The position numbers and the translations under genes are program-made. Shown here piece after piece: positions 1-7,046 of a stretch of 8,663 nucleotides of DNA. A model generated the notes under the pieces. That model was not told the origin of the DNA and did no database searches. It saw only the letters and a list, made by a program, of their open reading frames with translations. The stretch comes from Propionibacteriaceae bacterium (GTDB lineage Bacteria > Actinomycetota > Actinomycetes > Propionibacteriales > Propionibacteriaceae): contig JAIRXX010000089.1 in the NCBI GenBank assembly GCA_031268065.1, positions 1-8,663 on the forward strand, written 5' to 3'. How positions within the stretch are numbered: position 1 is the first letter of the stretch; each line of letters starts with the position of its first letter.

Positions 1-369
1 GAAGATCACCCGGGATAGCTCTTCGGCGCTCAAGCAGGCTTTTTTAACCTGGGCGCCTCCTCCCGCAGCCATGATCTGCACCCATTTCAGGCCCGGATTC
101 GCCCGCACCGCGCGGGTGAGCGCCGTTGGCTTTGCGTCTGGTATCCCGTAGAGGACGTCAGCCGAGTCGATCAACTGCTCGAAGGCGGATTGCTGCTCGG
201 CTGTGCGCCGGAACGTTGGATCGCCGGAAAAATCAGCCGCCCAGCGCTCTGGGGGAAGAAGAGACTGGTCGCGCACCAAATGTATCCGCGGCAGAGCCGC
301 CTCAATCTGCTCGCAGAGGGACTCTGGGAGCGGGGTGGCCACCACCACCCGTAACTGTTTTTCGAGCAT
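1..369 (-). CDS. D-isomer specific 2-hydroxyacid dehydrogenase family protein (N-terminal part, gene cut by window edge)
   Basis: This is the N-terminal part of an NAD(P)-dependent D-2-hydroxyacid dehydrogenase-like protein; such enzymes interconvert 2-oxoacids and D-2-hydroxyacids in the cytoplasm. About 123 residues are visible from the chosen ATG. They include an opening beta strand (LRVVVATPLPESLC), a segment with VRDQSLLPPERW, then LYGIPDAKPTAL and LKWVQIMAAGGGAQVKKA, which fits the N-terminal substrate domain of the family. The Rossmann NAD-binding motif and the catalytic Arg/Glu/His would lie beyond position 1 and cannot be checked. I prefer the ATG at 369 because GAGG lies 5 nt upstream and family members begin at about this point. 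In-frame ATGs at 390 and 435 would add 7 or 22 residues. The gene is divergent from the GntR regulator, with operator-like boxes in between, so it is probably a regulatory target. The substrate is unknown. Confidence 0.8.
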   Translation of the reverse strand, partial: MLEKQLRVVVATPLPESLCEQIEAALPRIHLVRDQSLLPPERWAADFSGDPTFRRTAEQQSAFEQLIDSADVLYGIPDAKPTALTRAVRANPGLKWVQIMAAGGGAQVKKACLSAEELSRVIF

Positions 370-451
370 GCCTGCCTCGATTCTCTCCATCCCGCCAGCC
401 TGCAGGCCATCGCGGGAGACGCTAACTGCCGACATCGTAGTATCAAACAAT

Positions 452-477
452 CTTGTACTACAAGTTTGTCGGCAAAA
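452..477. promoter_or_regulatory. Tandem GntR/FadR-type operator between dehydrogenase and gntR
   Basis: CTTGTACTACAAG (452-464) is a perfect 6-1-6 inverted repeat, and its core at 453-463 fits the FadR-subfamily pattern TnGTnnnACnA. Thirteen bases further on (466-476) is a second, imperfect box (TTTGTCGG then CAAAA) that resembles the perfect operator at 1228-1244 with one A missing. Both boxes lie in the divergent intergenic region, which is where autoregulated GntR proteins usually bind. Binding by the adjacent regulator is inferred from consensus and position. Confidence 0.65.
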
Positions 478-504
478 TGGCCAGGCAGGGCGGCGTCGTA
501 AAGC

Positions 505-510
505 TATACT
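505..510 (+). promoter_or_regulatory. Candidate -10 element for gntR
   Basis: TATACT matches the -10 consensus at five of six bases and lies 45 bp upstream of the gntR ATG. No convincing -35 is seen 16-18 bp upstream. If the site is used, transcription would start near 517, about 40 bp downstream of the operator boxes. Confidence 0.35.
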
Positions 511-555
511 GCTGGCGTTCGCAAGTCGCCGAGTGAATGCCAGCTAAGGAGCACG

Positions 556-1218
556 ATGACTGCCAAGCAAATCCTGCCGGAAGGCCGAGTGCCGTACCAG
601 GTGGCGGAATCCCTTCGCGCGGCCTTCGCGCGTGGTGAATTCGTGCCCGGACAACGGCTAGTGGAGGCCGAACTCTGCGAACGGTACGGTGTCGGCAGGG
701 CGACTGTCCGCGAGGCTTTGCGGCTGCTTGACGGAGATGGCTTGGTGGAGGTTGTGCCACACCGGGCAACGCGGGTACGAACCCTATCCCTGGCCGACGC
801 GATCCAACTTGCCGAAGTTGTAACCGTTGTCGAAACGCTGCTCTCCAGGCATGCCGCACTGAACGCCACCAAGGACGACATAACCCGGCTCCACGAACTC
901 TTGCAGGCCATGCGCGAGGCAGTGAAAAGCTTCGATCCGCTCGGTTATTCAGAACTCAGCGAGGAATTGCACCGCGTGGTCGGGCGCGCTTCGAGGCATC
1001 AGGCGGGGCTGGAAATCAGCAAACGCCTGCGTCTGCAACTGGCTTGGTTCCACCAGCGGCTCTCGCTGCAGCCAGGCAAGCCAGTCGAGACCACCGCAGC
1101 CCACGAGCGGCTGGTGCTCGCCATCGCAAACGGGGACGCAGACTTGGCGGAGTCCATCATGCGCGAGCACAACGAGGCGATGGTGTCAGCCCTGCGTTCC
1201 CTGGAGCAAGCGGTCTAA
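556..1218 (+). CDS. GntR-family transcriptional regulator, FadR/FCD subfamily
   Basis: This is a 220-residue cytoplasmic DNA-binding regulator. Residues about 13-75 form the GntR winged helix-turn-helix: LRAAFARGEFVPGQRLVEAEL, then the recognition region YGVGRATVREALRLLDGDGLVEVVPHRATRV. Residues about 80-215 form the all-helical FCD ligand domain. His139 (ELHRVVGRAS), His183 (AHERLVLAIANGD) and His205 (MREHNEAM) sit where this family has metal or ligand-binding histidines. The length is normal. The ATG is preceded by AAGGAG (546-551) at a 4-nt spacing. Its neighbours are a divergent 2-hydroxyacid dehydrogenase and a downstream XapX-type membrane protein. Paired boxes on both sides suggest autoregulation and control of both neighbours, probably in response to a small carboxylic acid. 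The effector is not known. Confidence 0.93.
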   Translation: MTAKQILPEGRVPYQVAESLRAAFARGEFVPGQRLVEAELCERYGVGRATVREALRLLDGDGLVEVVPHRATRVRTLSLADAIQLAEVVTVVETLLSRHAALNATKDDITRLHELLQAMREAVKSFDPLGYSELSEELHRVVGRASRHQAGLEISKRLRLQLAWFHQRLSLQPGKPVETTAAHERLVLAIANGDADLAESIMREHNEAMVSALRSLEQAV

Positions 1219-1227
1219 TCACAGACC

Positions 1228-1258
1228 ATTTTGTCGGACAAAATTGTTTGACGAAACA
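1228..1258. promoter_or_regulatory. Tandem GntR/FadR-type operator upstream of xapX
   Basis: ATTTTGTCGGACAAAAT (1228-1244) is a perfect 17-bp palindrome (8-1-8) whose core at 1231-1241 matches TnGTnnnACnA. A second match, TTGTTTGACGA (1244-1254), follows with the same 13-bp centre-to-centre spacing seen in the pair near 453-476. It also lies within a TGTTT-4-AAACA dyad (1245-1258). The site begins 10 bp after the gntR stop, so it probably controls a promoter for xapX. Use by the adjacent GntR protein is inferred. Confidence 0.65.
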
Positions 1259-1372
1259 TCGGTGACGGCAGTAGCGTGTGCGTCATGGAATCTGAACAAG
1301 CCACCCCAGGCGAAGCGGAACCACCTGCTGTCCCCAGCTTGACGAGGGTTCTGCGTCGTTTGACCGCCCGCG

Positions 1373-1380
1373 AAAGGAGG
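1373..1380 (+). promoter_or_regulatory. Strong Shine-Dalgarno deciding the xapX start
   Basis: AAAGGAGG is a near-perfect anti-16S match lying 9 nt before the GTG at 1390. If this stretch were translated it would read as two adjacent rare AGG Arg codons. That makes a ribosome binding site more likely than coding sequence. Confidence 0.6.
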
Positions 1381-1389
1381 CTGCGCCCC

Positions 1390-1560
1390 GTGACAGCCCT
1401 GTTGGTATCCCTTCTTGTCGGACTGGGAATTGGAATCTTTCTCAAAATCTTGGGACTACCCGTCCCAGTGCCACACAGTTTCGGCGGAATAATGGGGTTG
1501 ATTGGCATGTTTGCCGGCGCCGAGTTGGTGGTTCTCATCTGCGACCGCTTGGGAGTCTGA
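1390..1560 (+). CDS. XapX domain-containing small membrane protein
   Basis: This is a 56-residue protein consisting almost entirely of one XapX domain, a small integral-membrane family of unknown function. Two hydrophobic segments (about residues 3-20 and 32-51) flank the hallmark loop LGLPVPVPHSFGGIMG, and the protein ends CDRLGV. The GTG start is chosen for its strong SD (1373-1380) and because single-domain family members begin with this kind of sequence (MTALLVSLL). An in-frame ATG at 1285 (or GTG at 1276) would add about 35 residues rich in Pro, Glu and Arg, but has no clear SD. The gene lies 171 bp after gntR, with tandem operator boxes in the gap, so it probably belongs to the GntR regulon. 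It could assist transport of the regulator's cognate acid, but nothing in the sequence shows that. Confidence 0.75.
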   Translation: MTALLVSLLVGLGIGIFLKILGLPVPVPHSFGGIMGLIGMFAGAELVVLICDRLGV

Positions 1561-1620
1561 ACATCGGCTAGGGCTGAATACCGGCCTGGATCGGCTATAG
1601 CCTGGCCCGCCGCGCAACAG

Positions 1621-2760
1621 TCAGGGCTGACTGGGCTTTTTCCTCAGGATCAGATCGTCGCGGTGGACTACTTCGCGGTTGAATTCCGGGCCGAAGGCCA
1701 ACGCCAAGTCGGCGGTCTTCCTTCCGATCAGCAGCGGCAACTCGGACGAGTCGTAGTTGACCAGGCCACGGGCTAGCACCTTGCCGTTTTCGCTGACCAA
1801 CTGCACCGGGTCTCCGGCGTGGAAATCTCCCCGCACGGCGAGAATCCCCGCTGGCAGCAGCGAGGCGTTGCGCTGGGTGACAGCCCGCACCGCTCCAGGG
1901 TCCAGCACGAGTTCGCCCTGGGTCTTGGAGGCATACGCCAGCCAGAGCAATTTGCGGCGGCGGCGTTTCCCGTTGGGGTGGAAGAAAGTCCCAACATCTT
2001 CGCCGCGAATCGCCTGGTCCGCCTGCTGGGCCGCCGCCAACAGCACCGGAATGCCAGACGCGGTGGCCATGCCCGCCGCATGGATTTTGGCCTCCATGCC
2101 ACCGGTGCCGACGCTCGAACCGGCCTGGGACACCTCGGCGTCCACCTCGTCGCAGTCGGCCACCTCGGCTATCCGCCGCGCCGACGGATCAGCCGGATGG
2201 GCGGTGTAGAGCGCGTCCACATCGCTGAGCAGGATCAGCGCGTCGGCAACGACCAGGTGGGCGACCAACGCGGCCAAACGGTCGTTGTCGCCAAAGCGTA
2301 TCTCGTGGGTGGCCACGGTGTCGTTCTCGTTGACGATGGGCACCACGCCCAATTCAAGCAACCTGGTGAAGGTGCGCAGCGCGTTGCGGTAGTGGCCTTG
2401 GCGGGCCACGTCCTCAACAGTCAGCAACACCTGGCCGACGATCAGGCCGTGTTTGGCGAAAAGGGTGGAATAGCGCCCGACCAGCAGGCTCTGCCCCACC
2501 GCCGCCGCCGCCTGCATACCGGCCAAGTCCTGCGGACGCTGGCGCAGCAACAGCGGCGCCATGCCTGAAGCCATCGCGCCCGAAGACACCAGCACCACTT
2601 CTTGGCCCCGGTTGCGGGCGGCGGCCAGCGCGTCCACCAACACGCCCATCCGCCTGGTGTCCAGCGCACCTTGCCGATCAGTGAGCGAGCTGGAACCGAC
2701 TTTTACGACTAGGCGTTTTGCGGCGGCCAACTGATGGCCCCAGCTAGTCACCGCCGTCAC
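1621..2760 (-). CDS. proB: Glutamate 5-kinase
   Basis: This enzyme phosphorylates L-glutamate with ATP to gamma-glutamyl phosphate, the first step of proline synthesis in the cytoplasm. The protein has 379 residues, close to the usual 370. The amino-acid kinase domain (about 14-270) shows KVGSSSL (20-26), [10 protein letters not shown] (58-67), NENDTVA (144-150), [12 protein letters not shown] (156-167), LLSDVDALY (177-185) and [10 protein letters not shown] (217-226). A C-terminal PUA domain (about 280-370) includes [26 protein letters not shown]. The GTG at 2760 is preceded by GGAG at 6 nt; a second GTG at 2751 would remove three residues. The start overlaps the end of obg by 17 bp, which implies translational coupling. 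No proA follows; the next gene is convergent xapX. Confidence 0.95.
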   Translation of the reverse strand: MTAVTSWGHQLAAAKRLVVKVGSSSLTDRQGALDTRRMGVLVDALAAARNRGQEVVLVSSGAMASGMAPLLLRQRPQDLAGMQAAAAVGQSLLVGRYSTLFAKHGLIVGQVLLTVEDVARQGHYRNALRTFTRLLELGVVPIVNENDTVATHEIRFGDNDRLAALVAHLVVADALILLSDVDALYTAHPADPSARRIAEVADCDEVDAEVSQAGSSVGTGGMEAKIHAAGMATASGIPVLLAAAQQADQAIRGEDVGTFFHPNGKRRRRKLLWLAYASKTQGELVLDPGAVRAVTQRNASLLPAGILAVRGDFHAGDPVQLVSENGKVLARGLVNYDSSELPLLIGRKTADLALAFGPEFNREVVHRDDLILRKKPSQP

Positions 2761-4234
2761 CGCCGTCTCCGCCCTCGGCGGAATCAGGCAACTCCCCAGC
2801 CTCGGCTTGGGCGTGGTATTCGGCATCCTTGGCGCGGCGGCGCCTGGCTGCCGGACGCGGCTGGTTGAGCCGCTGGTCGTCGCCGCGACGGGCCAGCAAT
2901 TCAGCGCCGATCTCAATCTGCGGGGCAAAATCAAAAATGACCAGCTCGGAGTCTGGACCAATCCCCACGGTGTCCCCGGCCTGCGCGCCGCGCTCCAGCA
3001 ATTCAGCCTCTACGCCCAGGCGGGCGAGCCGGTCGGCCAGGAACCCAACGGCCTCGGCGTTGCCGAAGTCGGTCTGCCGCACCCAACGTTCGGGTTTCGT
3101 CCCCCGCACCCGCCAATACGGGCCGGTCTGCGGGTCGGATAGCTGCTCAATGGCGAAATCCGGGGCGGCGGCCAGCGGTTTGGGCCGGATCACGATGCGT
3201 TTCGGCGTTGGCGGCGGAGCCAACCGACGCCGTTCTTCCACCAACGCGGCCATCGCGTAACCGAGCTGCTGCAGCCCCTGCCCGGTCTTGGTGGAAATCT
3301 CGTATACCGGCCAGCCTCGGGCGGCGATATCGGCTTTGACCAATTCAGCCAATTCCGCCGCGTCGGGAATATCGACCTTATTCAGCGCGACCATCCTGGG
3401 CCGGTCTTCCAACCCCCCGTGCGCGGCCAATTCCGCCTCAATGACGTCCAGGTCGCTCACCGGATCGCGGCCCGGCTCGTAGGTGGCGCAGTCCACGACA
3501 TGCACAATCGCCTGGCAGCGTTCGATATGGCGGAGGAAATCGTGCCCGAGACCCTTGCCCAAGCTGGCCCCGGCGATGAGCCCCGGCACATCGGCCACGG
3601 TGAAGGTGGTCTCCCCGCGCACCACCACACCCAGATTGGGCACCAAGGTGGTGAAGGGGTAGTCGGCGATCTTCGGCTTGGCACGGGAGATGGCCGCTAT
3701 CAGCGACGACTTGCCCGCGCTGGGGAAACCGACCAGCCCGATGTCGGCCACCACTTTCAATTCAAGCCGGATGCCGCGCTGCTCGCCTTCCTCTCCGAGC
3801 AGGGCGAAGCCGGGCGCCTTGCGGGCAGACGACGCCAGAGCCGCATTGCCCAGCCCGCCCCGGCCACCCTGGGCGACCACAGCTTCGGCGTGGTCTTCGA
3901 TGAGGTCGGCCAGCAATTCCCCCGTGTCGCAGTCAACCACGACCGTGCCTGCGGGCACCGGCAACACGACATCCTCGCCGTTTGCCCCGTTGGCGAAATC
4001 TCCCCGGCCCTGTTGGCCGTTCTGGGCTTTGCGCTGCGACTGGCGGTGGTAGTCGACCAAGGTGGTCAAGCCGGGGTCCACCCGCAGCACGACGGAGCCG
4101 CCGTTGCCGCCGTTGCCGCCATCTGGACCGCCGAGCGGCTTGAATTTTTCCCGGCGCACGCTGGCGCAGCCGTTGCCGCCATTTCCAGCGGCAACCCTAA
4201 GCGTGGCCCGGTCAACGAACGAAGGAATCCCCAT
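2744..4234 (-). CDS. obg: Obg-family GTPase (CgtA)
   Basis: This essential GTPase acts in 50S ribosome assembly and growth or stress control. The protein has 496 residues. The glycine-rich Obg fold (about 1-160) begins [23 protein letters not shown] and contains [15 protein letters not shown]. The G domain (about 161-335) has [10 protein letters not shown] (169-178), the switch region [14 protein letters not shown] (191-204), DVPGLI (215-220), NKVD (285-288) and STKTGQG (314-320). An OCT domain (about 343-437) includes [17 protein letters not shown]. After it come a basic stretch (ARRRRAK, 463-469) and an acidic/glycine tail ending in repeated GGD. The ATG at 4234 is set by the conserved N-terminus; its SD is weak. 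proB overlaps the 3' end. The gene is divergent from a LacI regulator instead of directly following rpmA. Confidence 0.96.
   Translation of the reverse strand: MGIPSFVDRATLRVAAGNGGNGCASVRREKFKPLGGPDGGNGGNGGSVVLRVDPGLTTLVDYHRQSQRKAQNGQQGRGDFANGANGEDVVLPVPAGTVVVDCDTGELLADLIEDHAEAVVAQGGRGGLGNAALASSARKAPGFALLGEEGEQRGIRLELKVVADIGLVGFPSAGKSSLIAAISRAKPKIADYPFTTLVPNLGVVVRGETTFTVADVPGLIAGASLGKGLGHDFLRHIERCQAIVHVVDCATYEPGRDPVSDLDVIEAELAAHGGLEDRPRMVALNKVDIPDAAELAELVKADIAARGWPVYEISTKTGQGLQQLGYAMAALVEERRRLAPPPTPKRIVIRPKPLAAAPDFAIEQLSDPQTGPYWRVRGTKPERWVRQTDFGNAEAVGFLADRLARLGVEAELLERGAQAGDTVGIGPDSELVIFDFAPQIEIGAELLARRGDDQRLNQPRPAARRRRAKDAEYHAQAEAGELPDSAEGGDGGDGGD
2747..2773 (-). repeat. Three 9-bp tandem units at the obg-proB overlap
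   Basis: On the minus strand the units read GGCGGAGAC, GGCGGTGAC, GGCGGTGAC and run directly into the obg TAG stop. In the obg frame they encode the C-terminal GGDGGDGGD. In the proB frame the two identical units each supply an in-frame GTG (2760 and 2751), and the diverged unit contains the GGAG that can serve as the proB SD. Confidence 0.8.
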
Positions 4235-4329
4235 AACCTGCGCAACTCTACCGTTTAAAGCGCCCCCGCCGTCCCAGATTGCCCGCGTTGCGCGTCGAAC
4301 ACGCCTGATCGCCGGGTGGGGCTTGCTTG

Positions 4330-4335
4330 TAGAAT
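4330..4335 (+). promoter_or_regulatory. Candidate -10 for the LacI-family gene
   Basis: TAGAAT matches TATAAT at five of six bases and ends 23 bp before the GTG start. No good -35 is seen at the right distance. The 124-bp gap between obg and this gene must also hold the obg promoter, which I could not place with confidence. Confidence 0.3.
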
Positions 4336-4358
4336 GGCCGCAAACCAAGGGAGGCGCG

Positions 4359-5384
4359 GTGGCGGATTCGACCGGCAACGACAATGGCACGCTGCGGCAG
4401 ATAGCCGAGCGGGCCGGCGTGCATGTGTCCACGGTCTCACGGGTGCTGCGCCGCGAGGAGCCTGCGGGAGGCTGGAGCGCGGCGGCGCTGCGGGTGCTCG
4501 CCGTGGCCCAGGAGATGGGCTACCGCCCCAACCTGGTCGCGTCCAGCTTGCGCACCCGGCGCAGCCGCACCATCGGCTTGGTGATGCCGAGGCTGACCGA
4601 CTTCGTGGTCTCCGCCATCTGCCAGGCGATAGAGTCGGCGGCCCGCTATTCGGGCTACCACGCGATGCTCACCACTCCCCCAGACGACATGGGCGCCCAG
4701 ATGGAGTCGGTGGATTACCTGCTCTCCCGCCAGGTGGAGGGCATCATCGTCACCTCGCTGCACCGCGACGACACCGTATTCAGCTACCGGATGGCGCACC
4801 TCCCGGTGCCGGTGGTGGCCACCAACCGCCACGTCGGGCCGGAAATCCCGGCGGTGGTGGGCGACGATTTCAACGGCGGCTACCTGGCCACCGAATACCT
4901 GCTGAAGCTCGGCCATTCCCGGATCGGCATCGTGGCCGGTCCCCGCCATGCTTCCACCGCCTACGACAGGCTGCTGGGCTATCGCAAAGCGCTGGCCGAC
5001 CAAGCCAAGCCGATAGACGAGGCGCTGATCATACACACCGATTTCGAGGCGGAAGGCGGCGTAGTCGGCACCCATTCGCTGCTCTCGCTGGCCGACCCGC
5101 CGACGGCGATCTTCGCCGTCAACGACACCGCCGCCATCGGCGTAATGGGCGCGGCCCGCCAGCGCGGGCTGAGCATCCCGAACGACTTGTCCCTGGTCGG
5201 CTACAACGACATCCCCATCGTCGCCCAGCTCCCCATCCCGCTCACCACCATCCATTCCGACTTGAACAATATGGGCGCCGCAGCCGTCCAGAGTTTGCTG
5301 GCCGCCATCGACTCTGGCAAGCCACAGGCAAAGGTGCTGCCGGTCAGCCTGGTGGTGCGGTCCTCAGCCACCGCCCACGCTTGA
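4359..5384 (+). CDS. LacI-family transcriptional regulator
   Basis: This is a 341-residue regulator. The N-terminal helix-turn-helix (residues 11-33, [23 protein letters not shown]) is followed by the hinge helix ([17 protein letters not shown]). Residues about 70-341 form the periplasmic-binding-protein-like effector domain, with [66 protein letters not shown] and [20 protein letters not shown]. The GTG start has AGGGAGG four nt upstream; the reading frame is open further upstream, but those codons lie outside the family alignment. The gene is divergent from obg and convergent with the asparaginase operon, so its target is not obvious. Known relatives bind sugars or nucleobases; the effector here is unknown. 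Confidence 0.93.
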   Translation: MADSTGNDNGTLRQIAERAGVHVSTVSRVLRREEPAGGWSAAALRVLAVAQEMGYRPNLVASSLRTRRSRTIGLVMPRLTDFVVSAICQAIESAARYSGYHAMLTTPPDDMGAQMESVDYLLSRQVEGIIVTSLHRDDTVFSYRMAHLPVPVVATNRHVGPEIPAVVGDDFNGGYLATEYLLKLGHSRIGIVAGPRHASTAYDRLLGYRKALADQAKPIDEALIIHTDFEAEGGVVGTHSLLSLADPPTAIFAVNDTAAIGVMGAARQRGLSIPNDLSLVGYNDIPIVAQLPIPLTTIHSDLNNMGAAAVQSLLAAIDSGKPQAKVLPVSLVVRSSATAHA

Positions 5385-5442
5385 GCCGAGACCGGCACGC
5401 CCGACCGCGTTTCCCGGCGCCAATATTCCGCCCGCCCCCTGG

Positions 5443-5471
5443 ACCTGGCGGCAAACGTCAGTTGGCCAGGT
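5443..5471. terminator. Weak hairpin between convergent genes
   Basis: ACCTGGC (5443-5449) and GCCAGGT (5465-5471) form a perfect 7-bp stem with a 15-nt loop. It lies between the LacI gene and the asparaginase gene and overlaps the latter's last codons. No T-tract follows on either strand, so intrinsic termination is doubtful. Confidence 0.25.
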
Positions 5472-6456
5472 AGCCGCGAGCCGAGAATTCCGCCGCTATC
5501 TCCTCCCGGCTGGCCCCGCAGGAAAGCAGGACGGTGAGCAGCAACCGCGCTTTCAGCCCGTCCAGCGCACCGCCAGGGACCACCCCGTCGCGGATCAATT
5601 CGATCTCCGCGCCTGGGAAGCCATAGGTGTGCCGCATCACTTCCCCCGCACCGGCCCGCGAGCAGAGGATGACCGGCATCGCCGCCACCAATTCGCCCAC
5701 GGCGGGCAAGACCGACATCGGAACGTGGCCGCCGCCCATCCCCTCTATCACCACTCCGGAGTAGCCCAGTCCGGGCAGGGCGCGCAGCAGCCGCCCGTCG
5801 TCGTCCAACACCGATTTCACCAGCGCCACCGCAGGCATGGCGGCGGTGGGCTCCAGCCTCGGGTGGCGGGGCACGCGAGTGTGGAATATCGGAATGCCCT
5901 CGACCACCCAGCCCAGCGGCCCGGCTATCGGGGAGGCGAAGGCAGAGGCGGCGAAAGTGTGCGATTTGCGCACGAAGCGGGCGGCGTGAATCTGCTCGTT
6001 GAGCAGCACCAACACCCCAAGCCCGCGCGCGGCGGCGCTGGCAGCTGTCTGGATGGCCGCCAGCAGATTGGCCGAGCCTTCCCCGCCGGGCTGGCTGGGA
6101 TTCCGCATCGCCCCGGTGACCACCAGCGGGGCATCCCAGTCCCAAAGCAGGTCGAAGAAGTAGGCGGTCTCCTCGATGGAATCAGTGCCTTGGGCGATCA
6201 CAACCCCTTGGGCGCCATCGGCCACCTGCTGTCGGGCGAGGGCGCAGATTCGCAGCAATTCGGCAAAGCCGAAAGACGCGGAGGGCTGTTGGTTGACTTG
6301 GATCGCGGTGACCTCGGCGACGTCGGCAGCTTGCGGGACTGTGCCCAGCAGGTCTTGGGCGGTCATGGTGGGCCGGATGCCCTGCGACCCGGCAGCACGG
6401 GTGCTGGCGATTGTGCCTCCGGTGGCGAGGAAGGTTACTGCGGGTTTTTCACGCAT
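5458..6456 (-). CDS. L-asparaginase-family amidohydrolase
   Basis: This is a 332-residue asparaginase/glutaminase-family enzyme, which hydrolyses a side-chain amide to acid plus ammonia. Conserved residues are FLATGGTIAS (9-18) with nucleophile Thr15, QGTDSIEETAYFFDL (89-103) with Thr91 and Asp92, VTGAMRNP (113-120), and Lys164 in ARFVRKSHTFAASAF. The glycine-rich GMGGGHVP and SRAGAGEVM lie in the C-terminal domain. The signature has Gln89 and Ser93 in place of the more common His and Thr. The flexible loop after GGTIAS (residues 19-35) lacks the tyrosine found in E. coli AnsB, so the substrate may not be asparagine. No signal peptide is seen, so it is probably cytoplasmic. The ATG has AAGG 7 nt upstream and overlaps the preceding gene by 22 bp, indicating translational coupling. 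It is the last gene of a three-gene operon. Confidence 0.9.
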   Translation of the reverse strand: MREKPAVTFLATGGTIASTRAAGSQGIRPTMTAQDLLGTVPQAADVAEVTAIQVNQQPSASFGFAELLRICALARQQVADGAQGVVIAQGTDSIEETAYFFDLLWDWDAPLVVTGAMRNPSQPGGEGSANLLAAIQTAASAAARGLGVLVLLNEQIHAARFVRKSHTFAASAFASPIAGPLGWVVEGIPIFHTRVPRHPRLEPTAAMPAVALVKSVLDDDGRLLRALPGLGYSGVVIEGMGGGHVPMSVLPAVGELVAAMPVILCSRAGAGEVMRHTYGFPGAEIELIRDGVVPGGALDGLKARLLLTVLLSCGASREEIAAEFSARGYLAN

Positions 6457-7025
6457 AGCTGTGCCTTAGTTGTCACCTTCAACACAGTACCCGATAACGA
6501 ACTCCGCACCGCGCTGGGGAGCAGGTGCGCGGTGGTGAACCTCAAGTAGGACTCCTCCGAATCCTTGGTCAGCGCGGCCTTGATGCTCCCGTTCCGCACC
6601 GCGACGGCCACCGACCCGGCAGGCGCTTTCACCAATCCGGTCGCCGCGATGACATCTTCTGGATAGGCCATGCACAGCGAGCCGAGCCAGATGCCGAAAA
6701 TAGCCCAATCCAAGGGCACCGGCAGCCGCAAGGCCCAATCCATCCTCCCAATGGTGCGGCAGTGCGGGACGAGCGCTAGCGGTTGGTGGAGCAGCCGCCC
6801 AATCCCGGAGAGCATGGAAGTCAGCCCGGTGGCGCTTAAAGTACGCCCGCCCGCGCCTTTTACCCGCAGCCCGCACGACACTGGATCGACATCGACCCGG
6901 ACCCCATTGGCCACCAGCGCATTCGCCGCCCGCGCCAAGCCGCTGTGCGCCCGCAGGCGTCCAGTCGCGCTGTCAGGCACCCCTGCCGCGAACCAGTCAT
7001 GCTCCGCGCCGCAAATTTCACACAT
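6435..7025 (-). CDS. Hypothetical protein, middle gene of the hydrolase-asparaginase operon
   Basis: I do not recognise this 196-residue protein. It begins MCEICGAEHDW, with a CxxC pair that could bind a metal or be redox-active. Residues 24-80 are mixed alpha/beta (LRAHSGLARAANALVANGVRVDVDP, then LRVKGAGGRTLSATGLTSMLSGIGRLL). A hydrophobic, Trp-rich stretch follows (about 96-121, DWALRLPVPLDWAIFGIWLGSLCMAYP), then a C-terminal part with VAVAVRNGSIKAALTKDSEESYLRF. It is probably soluble or peripherally membrane-associated. The ATG at 7025 lies 21 bp after the deacetylase-family gene stop; a TTG one codon earlier is also possible, and the SD is weak. The 3' end overlaps the asparaginase start by 22 bp. 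The tight packing argues that it is a real co-expressed gene whose product works with the two hydrolases. Confidence 0.75.
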   Translation of the reverse strand: MCEICGAEHDWFAAGVPDSATGRLRAHSGLARAANALVANGVRVDVDPVSCGLRVKGAGGRTLSATGLTSMLSGIGRLLHQPLALVPHCRTIGRMDWALRLPVPLDWAIFGIWLGSLCMAYPEDVIAATGLVKAPAGSVAVAVRNGSIKAALTKDSEESYLRFTTAHLLPSAVRSSLSGTVLKVTTKAQLCVKNPQ

Positions 7026-7046
7026 CAAACCAGCTACCCGCCTCGA

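Noticed and set aside
126..547. Overlapping short frames on both strands left of gntR
   Set aside because: The minus-strand 2-hydroxyacid dehydrogenase frame explains 1-369, and the rest is an intergenic operator region.
1593..1602. GGCTATAGCC palindrome between xapX and proB
   Set aside because: It is too short, with no loop and no T-tract on either strand, so it is not supported as a terminator.
1819..2568. 249-codon plus-strand frame
   Set aside because: It is antisense to proB; shadow ORF.
3419..4258. 279-codon open frame on the plus strand
   Set aside because: It lies entirely antisense to obg, whose protein is unambiguous; it is a GC-rich third-position shadow.
4288..4305. GCGT-5-ACGC inverted repeat upstream of the LacI-family gene
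   Set aside because: Four-base arms in GC-rich DNA are expected by chance, and the centre lacks the CG typical of LacI-family operators.
4437..5255. 272-codon open frame on the minus strand
   Set aside because: It is antisense to the LacI-family gene, with low-complexity Gly/His/Arg composition and no family match.
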